From contig JADRCO010000595.1 of the NCBI GenBank assembly GCA_021464525.1, positions 1-30,039 on the forward strand: a stretch of DNA of 30,039 bases. Direction: 5' to 3'. Made by a program: the position numbers and the translations under genes. Below the pieces are notes generated by a model. That model was not told where the DNA came from, ran no database searches, and was given only the letters and a program-made list of their open reading frames with translations. Origin of the DNA: Rhizophagus sp. LPA8_4_AMF (lineage: Eukaryota > Glomeromycota > Glomeromycetes > Glomerales > Glomeraceae). Below are positions 18,463-27,024 of this stretch, one piece after another. Each line of letters begins with the position of its first letter. The stretch's first letter is position 1.

Positions 18463-19032
18463 TTAATCCTCCCTATCCCGACAGCAAAGCAACATGTTTT
18501 TTTTTTTTTTTTTGTTGAAAACTACATAAAGAAATAAAAAGAAGTTAAAAATCCCCGATAAAAGTAGTAAAAAAGTTCAGATTTTTAAATTACTATTTCT
18601 ATCCTCCAAAGTTTTGATATGTTTGGTTTTTTCCTCGCAAGCTTGGCAAGGTTCACATAATTTAGCGATTAATTTATCCCTAATTTGCCGGTATTGGGTT
18701 CTTTCTTCGTATAAAAGATTATCAATTTCCTCTAATTCTTGGCTGTTTTCAGTTAAGATTTTATTTATTTTTTCCTGTTTTTCGGTATTTTCTAAGTCTG
18801 ATTTCTCTAATTCAAGAACTTTTTCGCGGATTTCTTTTTTAATTTGGTTTCTTTCTTGCTGCAAAAGTTCTAATTTTTGCCTTCAAGTTTCTAGTTCTTG
18901 TTCTTTTTGAATTAAGAGGGAATTATTTTGATTTTCCAAAGTTTTTAAACTTTCTTTAATTGTTTGGAGAGATTTTTGATACTCGGTCAATTTATTCTTT
19001 AATATCTTTGTTTTTTCGTAAATATTTGCCAC
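18463..19032 (-). CDS. Coiled-coil protein with C-terminal membrane helix and poly-Lys end
   Basis: A 189-aa product. The start is inferred as GTG 19032 because an in-frame TAA lies just upstream and no ATG is available. A long coiled coil with CEPCQAC leads to a TGA-coded Trp and a hydrophobic helix (TFLLLLSGIFNFFLFLYVV). Five Lys encoded by A17 follow, then a short tail. One base more or less in the A-tract changes the tail after the lysines completely. Tail-anchored topology like the proteins at 12211-13189. Function unknown. Confidence 0.65.
18497..18513. repeat. Homopolymer A17 (coding strand)
   Basis: Seventeen T on the plus strand just after the membrane helix of the gene at 18463-19032. 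All three frames after the tract stay open for at least 7 codons, so slippage would swap the C-terminal tail rather than abolish the protein. Confidence 0.7.
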
Positions 19033-19056
19033 ACTTTTTTAACATATTAACTCCCC

Positions 19057-19371
19057 TTACTTTTTTTTGAATAAGTCCATATTTCTGATTTCTACCATAT
19101 GGGCATCAAATTTATCGGCTTCGTTCAAAGCTTCATCCAATAATTTATCTATTTCCGCATCCTCATTCTCTGTTTCCTTTAATTTTTTTTCTTGTTCGTC
19201 TATCTTTTCCTGCTTTTTCTTATCCTCTTCCTCTAATTCCTTTAATTTCTTTTCTAATTCGGCATTTTCGGCTTCTTTGGCATTTAATTCGGCTTTTAAG
19301 GAAATTATTTGTGTATTATTTTGAATAAGACGCTTTTTTATTTCTTCTGTTTTGATTTTTCGGTCTGTCAT
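19057..19371 (-). CDS. Small coiled-coil protein
   Basis: A 104-aa product from ATG 19371, preceded by the start box AATTAATAATATG. Almost pure Glu/Lys heptads with no Cys or Trp. It sits between two other coiled-coil genes with gaps of 10 and 24 bases. Likely a helical partner; not assigned. Confidence 0.75.
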   Translation of the reverse strand: MTDRKIKTEEIKKRLIQNNTQIISLKAELNAKEAENAELEKKLKELEEEDKKKQEKIDEQEKKLKETENEDAEIDKLLDEALNEADKFDAHMVEIRNMDLFKKK

Positions 19372-19381
19372 ATTATTAATT

Positions 19382-20890
19382 TTACTTCGGTTTAATTTCT
19401 ATTCGATACATTAAATTTTCCTCCATTTTATCCATTTCTTGGTTAATTTCAACAAAGGCTTCATCCCATTCTAATTCATTGCTTTCAATTTGGGATTTTA
19501 ACTCTTTATTTTCTTTTTCTTTTAATCTCAATTCATTTTTGATTTCTTTATTTGACTTCTCCGCTTGGTTTTTTTTGGATTTAGTTTCGGATAATTGGTA
19601 ATCTTTTTCGGCTAATTCCTCAGTTAAAGATTGCCTTTCTATTTGCCAACCCTGTTCTTTTTGGGTATAATTGTAAAGTAATTTTTCAAATTCTTGCCGC
19701 TCTTTTTCTCACGCAAGTTCTTTTTCATTGAAATTTTTAAGTAATCTTTCTTGCTCTACTTTTTCGTCAAAAAGGGTTTTATAAGCGTTTTCTAAATGGG
19801 TTTGGTTTTCCTTTAATTGCTGGTTTTCTGTTAATAATTCGTTCTCTCTATCATTATCATTAACCACATTATCAACCTCACTTAATAAATCGTCAAAAAC
19901 TTGATTTAAAGGGCTTTTGATAGTTCTTTCCAACTCTGAAAAAAAGTTATTTTCTTTAATTTCAGGGGGAGTTTGTGGGTAAGGAGAAACATTTCGACTA
20001 CTTGGTAAACTTAAACTGAAAGATTTTTTATGTAAGGCTCGGCCTCGGCCGATTGAAAAATCAAAAGCTTGCTTTTTATTTTCTAAAATAGGATTATCTG
20101 CCGTAAGCTGAAAAGTTCTCATATTATTAATTTGCTTATTGAAAACTTTTTCTCGGTCTTTTTTTTCCAGTTCGTATTTTTGTTCCTGCTCGGTGAAAAT
20201 TTTAGTTCATTCCTCTTTTTCTTGGCGTTCTAATTTTTTAAGTTGGGTTAATTCGGTGGCTTTTTGTAATAATTCGGTTTTGGTTTGGTTAAAACTACTT
20301 CTTAATCAGTCATTTTCGTTAATTTGCTGTTCTAGTCTTTTTTCTAATTTACGAGTGGTTAATCTTTCTTGGGATAAAAGATGGTTAAGTTCGTCATTTT
20401 TTTCTCCTGATTGGTAAAAATCATTCTCGGTTTCTTTAAGTTCAGTTTTTAATTGCTCTAACTTTTTATTTTGGTGAAGAAGAGTTTTTTCTAATTGCGG
20501 GATTTTTAAGTTTTCTTTTTTTAAAGTTTCATTTTCGGTTAAAAGTTGGGATTTTTCAGTCTCTAATCTTTCTACTGTCCGTTCTTCTTGCTCTAAAAGT
20601 TTGTTAAGAAATTTACCGGAAGATTTTTTTCCTCTGATTAGTAAATTATCTAGGGTTTCGCTTACTTCCTCAAAATTTTCCAAAACTGGGGAAAAAGTAG
20701 CGAAATTTAAGCGGGTTGGGGAGGTGCTTTGCGGAGTGGTTGGAGAAGTTAAGGGGAATTTTGGAGTGCGGGGAGATGGGCGATTGAAATCTCCCGGCAG
20801 AGAGCCACGGCGAGGAGTTAGGTTAGGGAAATTTTGGTTAGTTTCCTCCTCTTTGGATTTTAAGTTTAAGTTTTTTTTGATGGGTTTCAT
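19382..20890 (-). CDS. Tandem-duplicated coiled-coil protein with Pro-rich heads (one or two genes)
   Basis: The frame is open from ATG 20890 to TAA 19382-19384 (502 codons) with TGA = Trp; I checked every codon from 20305 to 20122. It contains two similar halves. Each has a basic head rich in Ser-Pro and Thr-Pro (RPSPRTPKFPLTSPTTPQ; SSRNVSPYPQTPPE) followed by a coiled coil with LLTENETLKKEN or LLTENQQLKEN. The second half begins at ATG 20122, preceded by the same start box as 19371, so it may also be made as a separate 246-aa protein. The duplication suggests an oligomeric rod. No family recognised. Confidence 0.65.
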
Positions 20891-20899
20891 ATTAGTATT

Positions 20900-21175
20900 T
20901 TACACAAATATCTCTTCTTCGCTGGGAGTTCAAAAACTAACTACTTTTCTAAAAATGCGGTCAGTTTGATTTTGGCGGGTTTCTTGGAAAGTAATTTCAG
21001 CTTTGGTAGTTTTTTCCCAATTTTGGTTTAGAATTTCCCAGCCTTCTTTTAGTGATTGGGAAAAGCAGAAAAAAACCTGTTCTTCATTTTCATTATTAAC
21101 AATTAGATAATAAGGATTTAAATTGCGGTCGGTTAATTTTTTAATAGTGATATTTTTGAGAGTTAGAGAGTTCAT
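20900..21175 (-). CDS. Small hypothetical beta-rich protein
   Basis: A 91-aa product from ATG 21175, one TGA-coded Trp near the end. The sequence alternates strands and loops (PYYLIVNNENEEQVFFCF), and the C-terminus is acidic with aromatics (FWTPSEEEIFV), loosely recalling the tails of single-strand-binding proteins. An OB fold is a guess only. Confidence 0.65.
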
Positions 21176-21194
21176 ATAATAATTTTTAAGCTTA

Positions 21195-21413
21195 TTATTT
21201 TCTCCTATTAATTCTTCCGGTAGTCATATTTAAAATTCCTTTTACTTCCCCATTCTCTATCTTTTTTTGGGCTTTTCTTCTCCGGTAAGCCTTATATCTT
21301 TCTTTATCATTGGCATATTTGGCGGGTCGGCCACCTTTTTTACCCCAATTTTTAAAATCTTTTGGGGTAAAGCCTCACTGGCTAAAATAGAAATTTTTAT
21401 TTTTTGTTCTCAC
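21195..21413 (-). CDS. Small basic probable DNA-binding protein
   Basis: A 72-aa product; start GTG 21413 (an in-frame TAA precedes it), overlapping the zinc-ribbon gene by 17 bases. It contains GFTPKDFKNWGKKGGRPAKY then a strongly basic helix (RYKAYRRRKAQKK). The GRPAKY part is AT-hook-like. A DNA-binding role is inferred from composition. Confidence 0.6.
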
Positions 21414-21600
21414 CTTTTTTATTAATTTTTAGTTTTCATCTCATTTTATTTAGTGCTTCATTATTTTCTAATTCTTGATAACATTTTTCACAAACCAAAA
21501 CATTAGGTTCATTGCCAAAAAATTGTACTACTCTTTCTCCCTGAACAAAAAATTTTCCGCATTTTGAACAATCAAATCTGGCAGTTGTAAATTTTTCCAT
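21397..21600 (-). CDS. Small zinc-ribbon protein
   Basis: A 67-aa product from ATG 21600. CSKC and CEKC pairs 27 residues apart flank a beta-hairpin-like stretch, a classic four-Cys zinc ribbon; the basic tail ends KKGENKK. Preceded by a palindromic operator-like site. Possibly a regulator; not assigned. Confidence 0.75.
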
Positions 21601-21672
21601 ATTTTTAATTTTTACTTGCTATCCGCTACAAAACCCCCTTATTTAACCCTTGAATTTATTGCTAAAAAGGTA

Positions 21673-21693
21673 ATAGTTTACTATGTAAACTAT
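21673..21693. promoter_or_regulatory. Perfect palindrome, operator-like
   Basis: ATAGTTTAC-TAT-GTAAACTAT: 9-bp arms with a 3-base spacer in the 195-bp gap upstream of the zinc-ribbon gene starting at 21600. The arm length fits a dimeric repressor site. No T-run follows, which argues against a terminator. Confidence 0.5.
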
Positions 21694-21795
21694 AATTAAA
21701 ATTTATTCCCAACCTAATTAACCATTTGGAGAGGAATAAGGAAAATTAGAATTTTTTTGCCATTTTGAAAAATCTCTTAAAAAATTTTTTTCTTT

Positions 21796-22233
21796 CTAAA
21801 TTTCTTTTTTATTTAATTTACTTTCAAAATTTTTTAATAAACTTTTTGAAAAAGGTTCGGAACTTACTCCAATTTTGGTGTTAGTATCAATTTTGAAAGA
21901 TGGAGCATTTAACCATTCCTCCATTCATTTCGGATTTTCTTTCAATTTCCAACAATTTTTAGGAAAACAGGTTGGAGCATATTTGCTTTTTTCATTATGA
22001 TTAACTTCTAAATGTTTTTTTAAAAATAATTCAAAAGTATCAAAATTAAAATCTTGGCTGAGAATAAAGGTAGTTTCATTATTGGGATACATAACTATTT
22101 CCACTCCATTAAAGAATAAAATAGAGGGATTGAGTTTGAAAAACCAAATATCATTTAAAATCCTTTTGTAAATTTCAATATTATTAATTGAAATATTATT
22201 CATTGGGTTATTTTCCTTTTTTCTCCCGCTCAT
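21796..22233 (-). CDS. Hypothetical protein after the par genes
   Basis: A 145-aa product; start ATG 22233, overlapping the end of the RHH gene by 26 bases. One TGA-coded Trp. Helical and beta segments with YPNNETTFILSQDFNFD; no motif recognised. Co-transcription with parA is likely. Confidence 0.7.
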
Positions 22234-22453
22234 AACTTTCTAAACTCTTTTCCAAAATTTCTACCATCAAACATTTTTCCTTTACCGCCAAATTTTTCAA
22301 TTTTCAATAAAAATCCTCCTTAACTTTGAAATTTAATTGTTTTGTCCGTCCGGTAATTCTTTTATCGCTGGGAGCCAATTCAGGGGCTTGTAAATTTTCG
22401 CTAATTTCTTGGGGAATAGCACCAAACGCTTTTCTTTTTTTATTACTATTCAT
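22208..22453 (-). CDS. Ribbon-helix-helix partition/repressor protein (ParB-like partner of ParA)
   Basis: An 81-aa product; start ATG 22453, directly after repeat R5. The N-terminus KRKAFGAIPQ, then GRTKQLNFKVKEDFYWKLKN with the helix pair LAVKEKCLMVEILEKSLESYE, matches the ribbon-helix-helix proteins that accompany VirC1-type ParA in plasmids (pattern GRT-x-(Q/P)-(F/L) then LVEVLE). In such systems the protein binds centromere repeats and represses the par operon. The AT-rich repeats on both sides of parA are candidate binding sites. Confidence 0.75.
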
Positions 22454-22508
22454 ATCTACTTATATATATCTATTTTTATATTTTTATACTAGTATATTTA
22501 TATCTCTA
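22454..22508. repeat. AT-rich junction repeat, copy R5 (between parA and its partner)
   Basis: It contains TATACTAGTATATTTATA (22485-22502) with the palindrome ATACTAGTAT, one base different from the copy at 161-178. Candidate operator or centromere site for the RHH protein. Confidence 0.6.
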
Positions 22509-23141
22509 TTTTAATACCTCTATCCTTTTTAATAACTCATTAATTAACGCTTGTGCTTGCTCTTTCAGACTGGGAAAATTGCTTTCTGTGATACTTTTGC
22601 CCTCATTTTGGGCTTGGCGATAAGAAGCCCGTTCATATAAAAAAATACGAATAAAAGGATAACCGCTTTCTCGTAAATATGCTTGGGTGGCTGACACTTC
22701 GGCTGGGGTAGATAAATGATTTAAAACAAAACATAATTTATCTTTTTTAATTCCTTGGGCTTTTAAGGCATTAAATTCTCGGATGGCTGGTAGTAAATCA
22801 TCTCGGCTGGCTCCAACTGGCTGAACTAGTAAATTGGCCTGCTGGGCGATTTCTTGGGTGGCTTGACTGGTGCGGGCGGGAGCATCTATTATTATTAAAT
22901 CATAATTTTTAGTAAGCGGTCAAATTTCTTTAACTGAATTAAAAATTTGACTGGTAATAGATGGGGTTATATTATTTTCTTTTCGCCACTGGGTTCATTC
23001 AAAACTGGTTTTCTGCTGAGGGTCGCAATCAGCCAATAAAACTTTTAATCCCCTTTTGGTGGCTTCTACTGCCAAGGCTCGGGCAAGGGTGGATTTTCCC
23101 ACCCCTCCCTTTTGGCTGATAAAAGCAATTATTTTTACCAT
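22506..23141 (-). CDS. parA: ParA-family partition ATPase
   Basis: A 211-aa product; start ATG 23141, TAG stop. It opens MVKIIAFISQKGGVGKST with the deviant Walker A (residues 11-18, signature Lys11). Walker A' is LLADCDPQQK, Walker B is LIIIDAPA, and the end ASYRQAQNEGKSITE is typical of VirC1/ParA proteins of plasmids. One of two TGA codons falls where relatives have Trp (TSxxW after DxQQ), supporting UGA = Trp. ParA oscillates on DNA and segregates low-copy replicons, so the element probably persists as a plasmid or plasmid-prophage. It is followed by its RHH partner. Confidence 0.92.
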
Positions 23142-23200
23142 ATATAATATATTTTAATACTAGTATAAATATATCTCTATATATCTACCAGTATATTTAT
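23142..23200. repeat. AT-rich junction repeat, copy R6 (parA promoter region)
   Basis: It contains TACTAGTATA, TAAATATATCTCTA and TATATATCTACCAGTAT (23178-23194) in sequence, making it the richest copy. It fills the gap between the upstream gene stop (23197) and the parA start, so it is also the only room for a parA promoter or operator. Confidence 0.6.
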
Positions 23201-24009
23201 CCATAACTTTCTATACATTTTCGGCAAATATCATTTTCTTCATCCAATTCTTTAACCTTGCGACCGCAATTAGAACACTCAACTCTTTCTTTGCTCTGTT
23301 TTTCCTCATCCGCTTTATAAAACTTATCCATCGCGGTTGTTTTTTCTTTGATTTCTTGGCAACTCCAACACTGACATTTAATTTTGCCCCGTTCCTCATG
23401 GAATTTGGATAATTCAATTTGTTTTTCCAACTCTTTCTCAAATTTTTTTCCTTGGCTTTGCTGTTGCTCCAAATTTTCAATCAACCCTTTTTCTCACCGA
23501 AACTTTTCTTGCCCTCAATACCTTATTAATTTTTGTTTTTCTTGGTCGGTTAGACTATTCCAACTTTTCCCTTTTTTTATTTCATTTTTGGCTGTGTGTC
23601 AGTAATCAGTATTTAACTTATGGGCTGCCTCCTCCAACTTCATAACAAAAACTATATCAGCAAATCCCTCTTTAAAACTCTTTTGACAATCTTGGAGGGT
23701 TCAATTAAAATCTAATCATAATTGTTTTTTTTCTTTATTCAACTCTGTATATTCTTTAAAACTCATTAATATCTTAATTGCTTCTACTCCGTAGTATTTA
23801 GATAATTGCTCCCGCTCTTGTTTTTCTTTTTCCATTTTCCGCTTCAAATATCGCTCACGATAATATTTCTTTTTAGCCTGATATCTTTGGGCGGAATATT
23901 CTTTTCTATTTCTTTTTTTAGATAATTTATTATCTAATTTTAGGGTCTGATTTTGGCTATTTAAGGGGTTATTTTCATTTATAATAGTTTTGTTTGCTGT
24001 TTTTACCAT
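23197..24009 (-). CDS. Basic coiled protein with C-terminal zinc ribbons
   Basis: A 270-aa product; start ATG 24009, one frame through five TGA codons (KQLW, FNW, DYW, RYW, FRW). The N-terminal 90 residues are very basic and helical (KKYYRERYLKRKMEKEKQ). The middle has SLTDQEKQKLIRYWGQEKF, and the C-terminus has CQCWSC, CSNC and CRKC clusters (zinc ribbons). It stops just before parA. A DNA-binding role is plausible; no family recognised. Confidence 0.7.
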
Positions 24010-24049
24010 ATACCATTTTTTTATTTTATGCCATTTTATACCACCTAAA

Positions 24050-24247
24050 TTATTTCTTTTTTAGAATATAGATAATTAGAAAAATAATTATTCCAATTAA
24101 AACTATAACTAACAAAATTCAACCTCACAATACATCAATACAACGGGGGCAATAAGAAGTTTTTCGGTGCTTCTTACACCAGCCCCAACATTTAAAAAGG
24201 GGCTTTCTTTTGTTTTTTTCTTTTTCTCATTTTTCTTTATTGAACAT
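24050..24247 (-). CDS. Small zinc-ribbon membrane protein
   Basis: A 65-aa product from ATG 24247, one base after the RuvC stop. CWGWC and CPRC form a zinc site, followed by a hydrophobic helix (ILLVIVLIGIIIFLIIYIL) and Lys at the end. Three Trp are TGA-coded. Same tail-anchored plan as 12211-12471. Could be a holin-like or membrane adaptor; unproven. Confidence 0.7.
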
Positions 24248-24248
24248 A

Positions 24249-24719
24249 TTATTTTTTTTTATTTCCATTATTTTTATAAATATAATAAATTAAAAAAGCA
24301 TCTACCTGGTGAAGGGAAAGACGCTTTCCTTGATAACTTCATCCATTACCCCGACCTATTTTATAAGTCAAAAGGGGAATTTGTTCTTTATTATTGTATA
24401 ATCGGGTATAAAATTGTTTTACTTGGGAAACTGGGAGGAAAGCAACTGGGGTGGCAAAAAGATACCTAAAAGTTTCTATTCCGCCTAATAATTTAAACAA
24501 TCCCAAGCCAGCACTATTTCTTTTATGAATATAATTAGTATTCTCATAGACAATTTGCTGGGGTTTTCTTTCCCTAACCAATTTTATTAAATAATCCAAA
24601 TGCTCTAATCACTGGGTGGCCTGAAATTCCCCAAATTCAATTTCTCCTCGCTCATTTATGAAAGCCCAACCAGTTATGCCGTTGCCTGATGGGTCAATGG
24701 TTAATATTTTAACGAACAT
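24249..24719 (-). CDS. RuvC-like Holliday-junction resolvase
   Basis: A 156-aa product; start ATG 24719. An RNase H-like fold with the expected acidic residues: Asp9 in ILTIDPSG, Glu59 in IVYENTNY, then His137 and Asp140 in LHQVDAF, the HxxDA ending of RuvC. The last motif lies beyond an in-frame TGA (Trp127), so a standard-code reading would truncate it before the catalytic Asp. It would resolve branched DNA during replication, recombination or packaging. It overlaps the upstream gene by 11 bases. Confidence 0.85.
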
Positions 24720-25125
24720 AATAAGTTTGGGGGGGGTAATATTGGGTATGCTGTTGGGGGTTAATAGACATTAACTTTTCCCGGAAGCAAAATTGGCACT
24801 GGTAAATTTTTCCTTGGGGGAGTTTTACGGCAAAGGGGTTCCAACTATGCCGCCCACCAAATTGGGGCGAACATGGGGAAAAAGGAACTGATTGGGGTTG
24901 GGGGTAGTAAAAAAGCAATTGGCGTAATTTGGCTACCTCTTGCTGGTGTTTAGTTTCCAATCAATTAAAGAATTCATTTGGGGAATGGGGAGGGGGTGTT
25001 GCTTCCACCCCTAATTGCGGGCTAAAAAAATCGCTGTTTTTTTTAATTTCATATGTTTCGCTTTTAGCGTTTTTATTTAAAATATTATTTGTATTACTAT
25101 TTAGTTTATTTAATGTTGTTACCAT
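24709..25125 (-). CDS. Pro/Gln-rich protein with CxxC motif
   Basis: A 138-aa product; start ATG 25125, one TGA-coded Trp (FFNW). It begins MVTTLN, as does the product at 26597-26977, and the first 18 bases are identical. A low-complexity Pro/Tyr/Gln region (FYYPQPQSVPFSPCSPQF) and YQCQFCFRE suggest an incomplete zinc knuckle. It overlaps the resolvase start. Role unknown. Confidence 0.65.
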
Positions 25126-25202
25126 TGTTTTAAATTAAAATTTTAATACCGGTTTCTTTAAGGTCTAACCGGAAAAAAGACCAATTGGGGTGGGGGTGGA
25201 GA

Positions 25203-25673
25203 CTAATCCGCCTCCTCCTCTTTCTCATATTCATCTTTCAACTTTTCTCCTTGTTTTCTATAAAAATTACTTCAACTGCCTTCATAACCTTTACTGCTGG
25301 TTCCAAAACACAAAATACATTTGCAAAATCCTCACCTACCAACTAAATCCGCTACTGCGGAATGGTCTCATTCATCAGAATAAGGATTTTTTTCATATAA
25401 ATCATCAATTTCCTCCTGGGTTAAAATTCTTTTTCTTTCTAAATCACTAATTTCATCAGAAACTTTTTCTCCTTTCTTAAAAAACTCCTCCCTAATCTCA
25501 ATCAGTTCATCATTAACCCTATTCATTCTGTCTAATTCTTTATAATCAAATTGATACTCTAAATTGCTAAGTAATTCATTTAATTCTCTAATTTTGCTGT
25601 TAAAATCACTTTCTAATTTTTCTAATTCTTTTATTTCTTTATTTTTTTTAATTAAAATTTCTTTTTTTTCCAT
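25203..25673 (-). CDS. Coiled-coil protein with Cys cluster
   Basis: A 156-aa product; start ATG 25673, stop TAG. About 100 residues of coiled coil are followed by WGFCKCILCFG and a Gly/Tyr/Trp segment, then an acidic tail. Three Trp are TGA-coded. Not recognised. Confidence 0.65.
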
Positions 25674-25691
25674 AGTTTTAAATATAAGGGG

Positions 25692-25712
25692 GGCGGGGCT
25701 TATGCCTCCGCC
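25692..25712. terminator. GC-rich hairpin around a stop codon
   Basis: GGCGGGGC (25692-25699), loop TTAT, GCCTCCGCC (25704-25712) with one bulge. The loop contains the TAA stop of the gene at 25700-26155. A very similar hairpin lies at 26175-26198. Striking GC-rich islands in AT-rich DNA, probably 3'-end or attenuator structures. Confidence 0.5.
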
Positions 25713-26155
25713 TCATTTTCATTAATTTTTTCTATCTTTGTTAATTCCTTAATCTTTTCTTCATATTTTTTCCTTTCTCATAATCACCAAATCATTTTTC
25801 CTTCTTCGCTAATTCTAAATCCTTCAACTTTTCACATTCCCCGAACTTCTAGGGGTTCGTAAAAAAAACGGCTACAATCTATTTCTGTTCCTCGCTGTTG
25901 GGCAATATAGGTTAAATGGTCTGGATAAAATCAAAAATACTCTTTAACTTTTGAAAACTTATAATAAGGAGAATGGGGGTGGGTAATCAAATTTTTTCCT
26001 GGACGCAATTTTAACTTAAATTCTTTTCCTATTTCTCCAATAAAATTATAATCACTTTGGGCTTTTACTCTTAATTCCCAATGCCTTTTATCATATTTTC
26101 AAACTTCTACATTAATTTGGGCTGGGGCTTTTCTAATTTCTAATGTTCCTGTCAT
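25700..26155 (-). CDS. Hypothetical Trp-rich protein
   Basis: A 151-aa product; start ATG 26155, stop TAA in a hairpin loop. TGA-coded Trp occur in EVWKYD, YFWFYP, GMWKV and the run MIWWLW. The first 120 residues look beta-rich; the end is a charged helix. Downstream of a cysteine-rich gene with 29 bases between. Not recognised. Confidence 0.65.
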
Positions 26156-26174
26156 AGTCTTTAAAAATAAGAGA

Positions 26175-26198
26175 GGGGGAGGCTTTATGCCTCCTCCC
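26175..26198. terminator. GC-rich hairpin around a stop codon
   Basis: GGGGAGGC-type arm, loop TTTAT, GCCTCCTCCCC arm with one bulge. The TAA stop of the gene at 26185-26592 lies in the loop and stem base. A twin of the hairpin at 25692-25712. Confidence 0.5.
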
Positions 26199-26592
26199 CA
26201 TTAATCCCTAACCGCTTTAATAAATAATTCCGCTGGCGGTCGTGGGCTTGGTAGTCACAATCAACTTCACTCTCATCATCCTTTAAAACATTTAAATCAC
26301 ATTCGGGGCAAAAATAACAAAAACATGGACAATTTCGGTGGAAAACTGGGCCGCTCTTATCATCATAATTAATACCATCACACATTTCACATCTATACCC
26401 TTGCCCATTTCCTAAATATTGCTCGTATTCCGTTCCTTCATGTCTATACTCAATAGCTATGTTAAAAGAACATGTGCCGCAATATTCATATTCTCCGTCG
26501 TATCTGTTATTATCCAAAAAATAATCAATTTTTTTTAGGATTTTTACCTCCGTCCGGTTGTCCGGACGGTTTATTACTCTGTTTTGCTTCAT
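26185..26592 (-). CDS. Cysteine-rich zinc-binding protein
   Basis: A 135-aa product from ATG 26592, no TGA. It contains YCGTC, YRCEMC, then HRNCPCFCYFCPEC, enough Cys/His for two or three zinc sites. The N-terminus is basic; the C-terminus (YLLKRLGINGEEA) is helical. Possibly a nucleic-acid or protein adaptor. Confidence 0.75.
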   Translation of the reverse strand: MKQNRVINRPDNRTEVKILKKIDYFLDNNRYDGEYEYCGTCSFNIAIEYRHEGTEYEQYLGNGQGYRCEMCDGINYDDKSGPVFHRNCPCFCYFCPECDLNVLKDDESEVDCDYQAHDRQRNYLLKRLGINGEEA

Positions 26593-26596
26593 AATC

Positions 26597-26977
26597 TTAA
26601 AAATTTGCCTCTAATTTTAATAATCTTTTTCCTAATCTTTTATTTTCTTTAATCAAATTTCCTTTTACTGTATCATAAATATTCTTATGCCTCGGGCAAA
26701 AATTAATCTGTCTTGGGTCAATTTCTTCATTATTTACTAACTGTTTTCCCAATTTACATGGATCGCAATCTTGAATATCACTTCCACCTCCCAATTTGTA
26801 TGTGGTCATCGTTCGTCCGAATTTTAATCTTTCCAATTCTTTCTCATTGCCTCTAATAATATATTTAATATCGTTAATCTTTACTTCTTTTGTTCTTCAA
26901 CTCTTGTATCCTTTAATCTCTTCTTTTGTTATGTCTTTTATAGCCTCGTGGGCTTGATTATTTAATGTTGTTACCAT
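26597..26977 (-). CDS. Small zinc-binding protein
   Basis: A 126-aa product; start ATG 26977 with the same first 18 bases as the gene at 25125. One TGA-coded Trp. CDPC and FCPRH may bind zinc; the rest is charged and helical. First gene after the inverted-repeat element, so its promoter lies in or near that element. Confidence 0.65.
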
Positions 26978-26999
26978 AAATTTAAATTGTAAAAGGGAA

Positions 27000-27024
27000 A
27001 GAGTAAAGAAGCCTTCGGAAGGCT
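27000..27024 (-). terminator. Hairpin with T-rich tail
   Basis: AGCCTT/AAGGCT stem (27010-27015 and 27019-27024) with a 3-base loop. On the minus strand it is followed by a T-rich run. It overlaps the left arm of the 30-bp inverted repeat and could end transcripts entering from the right. Confidence 0.4.

Noticed and set aside
23211-23480. Overlapping ORF in a second frame at 23.2-23.5 kb
   Set aside because: Basic shadow of the zinc-ribbon protein; it lacks its cysteines and a plausible start.
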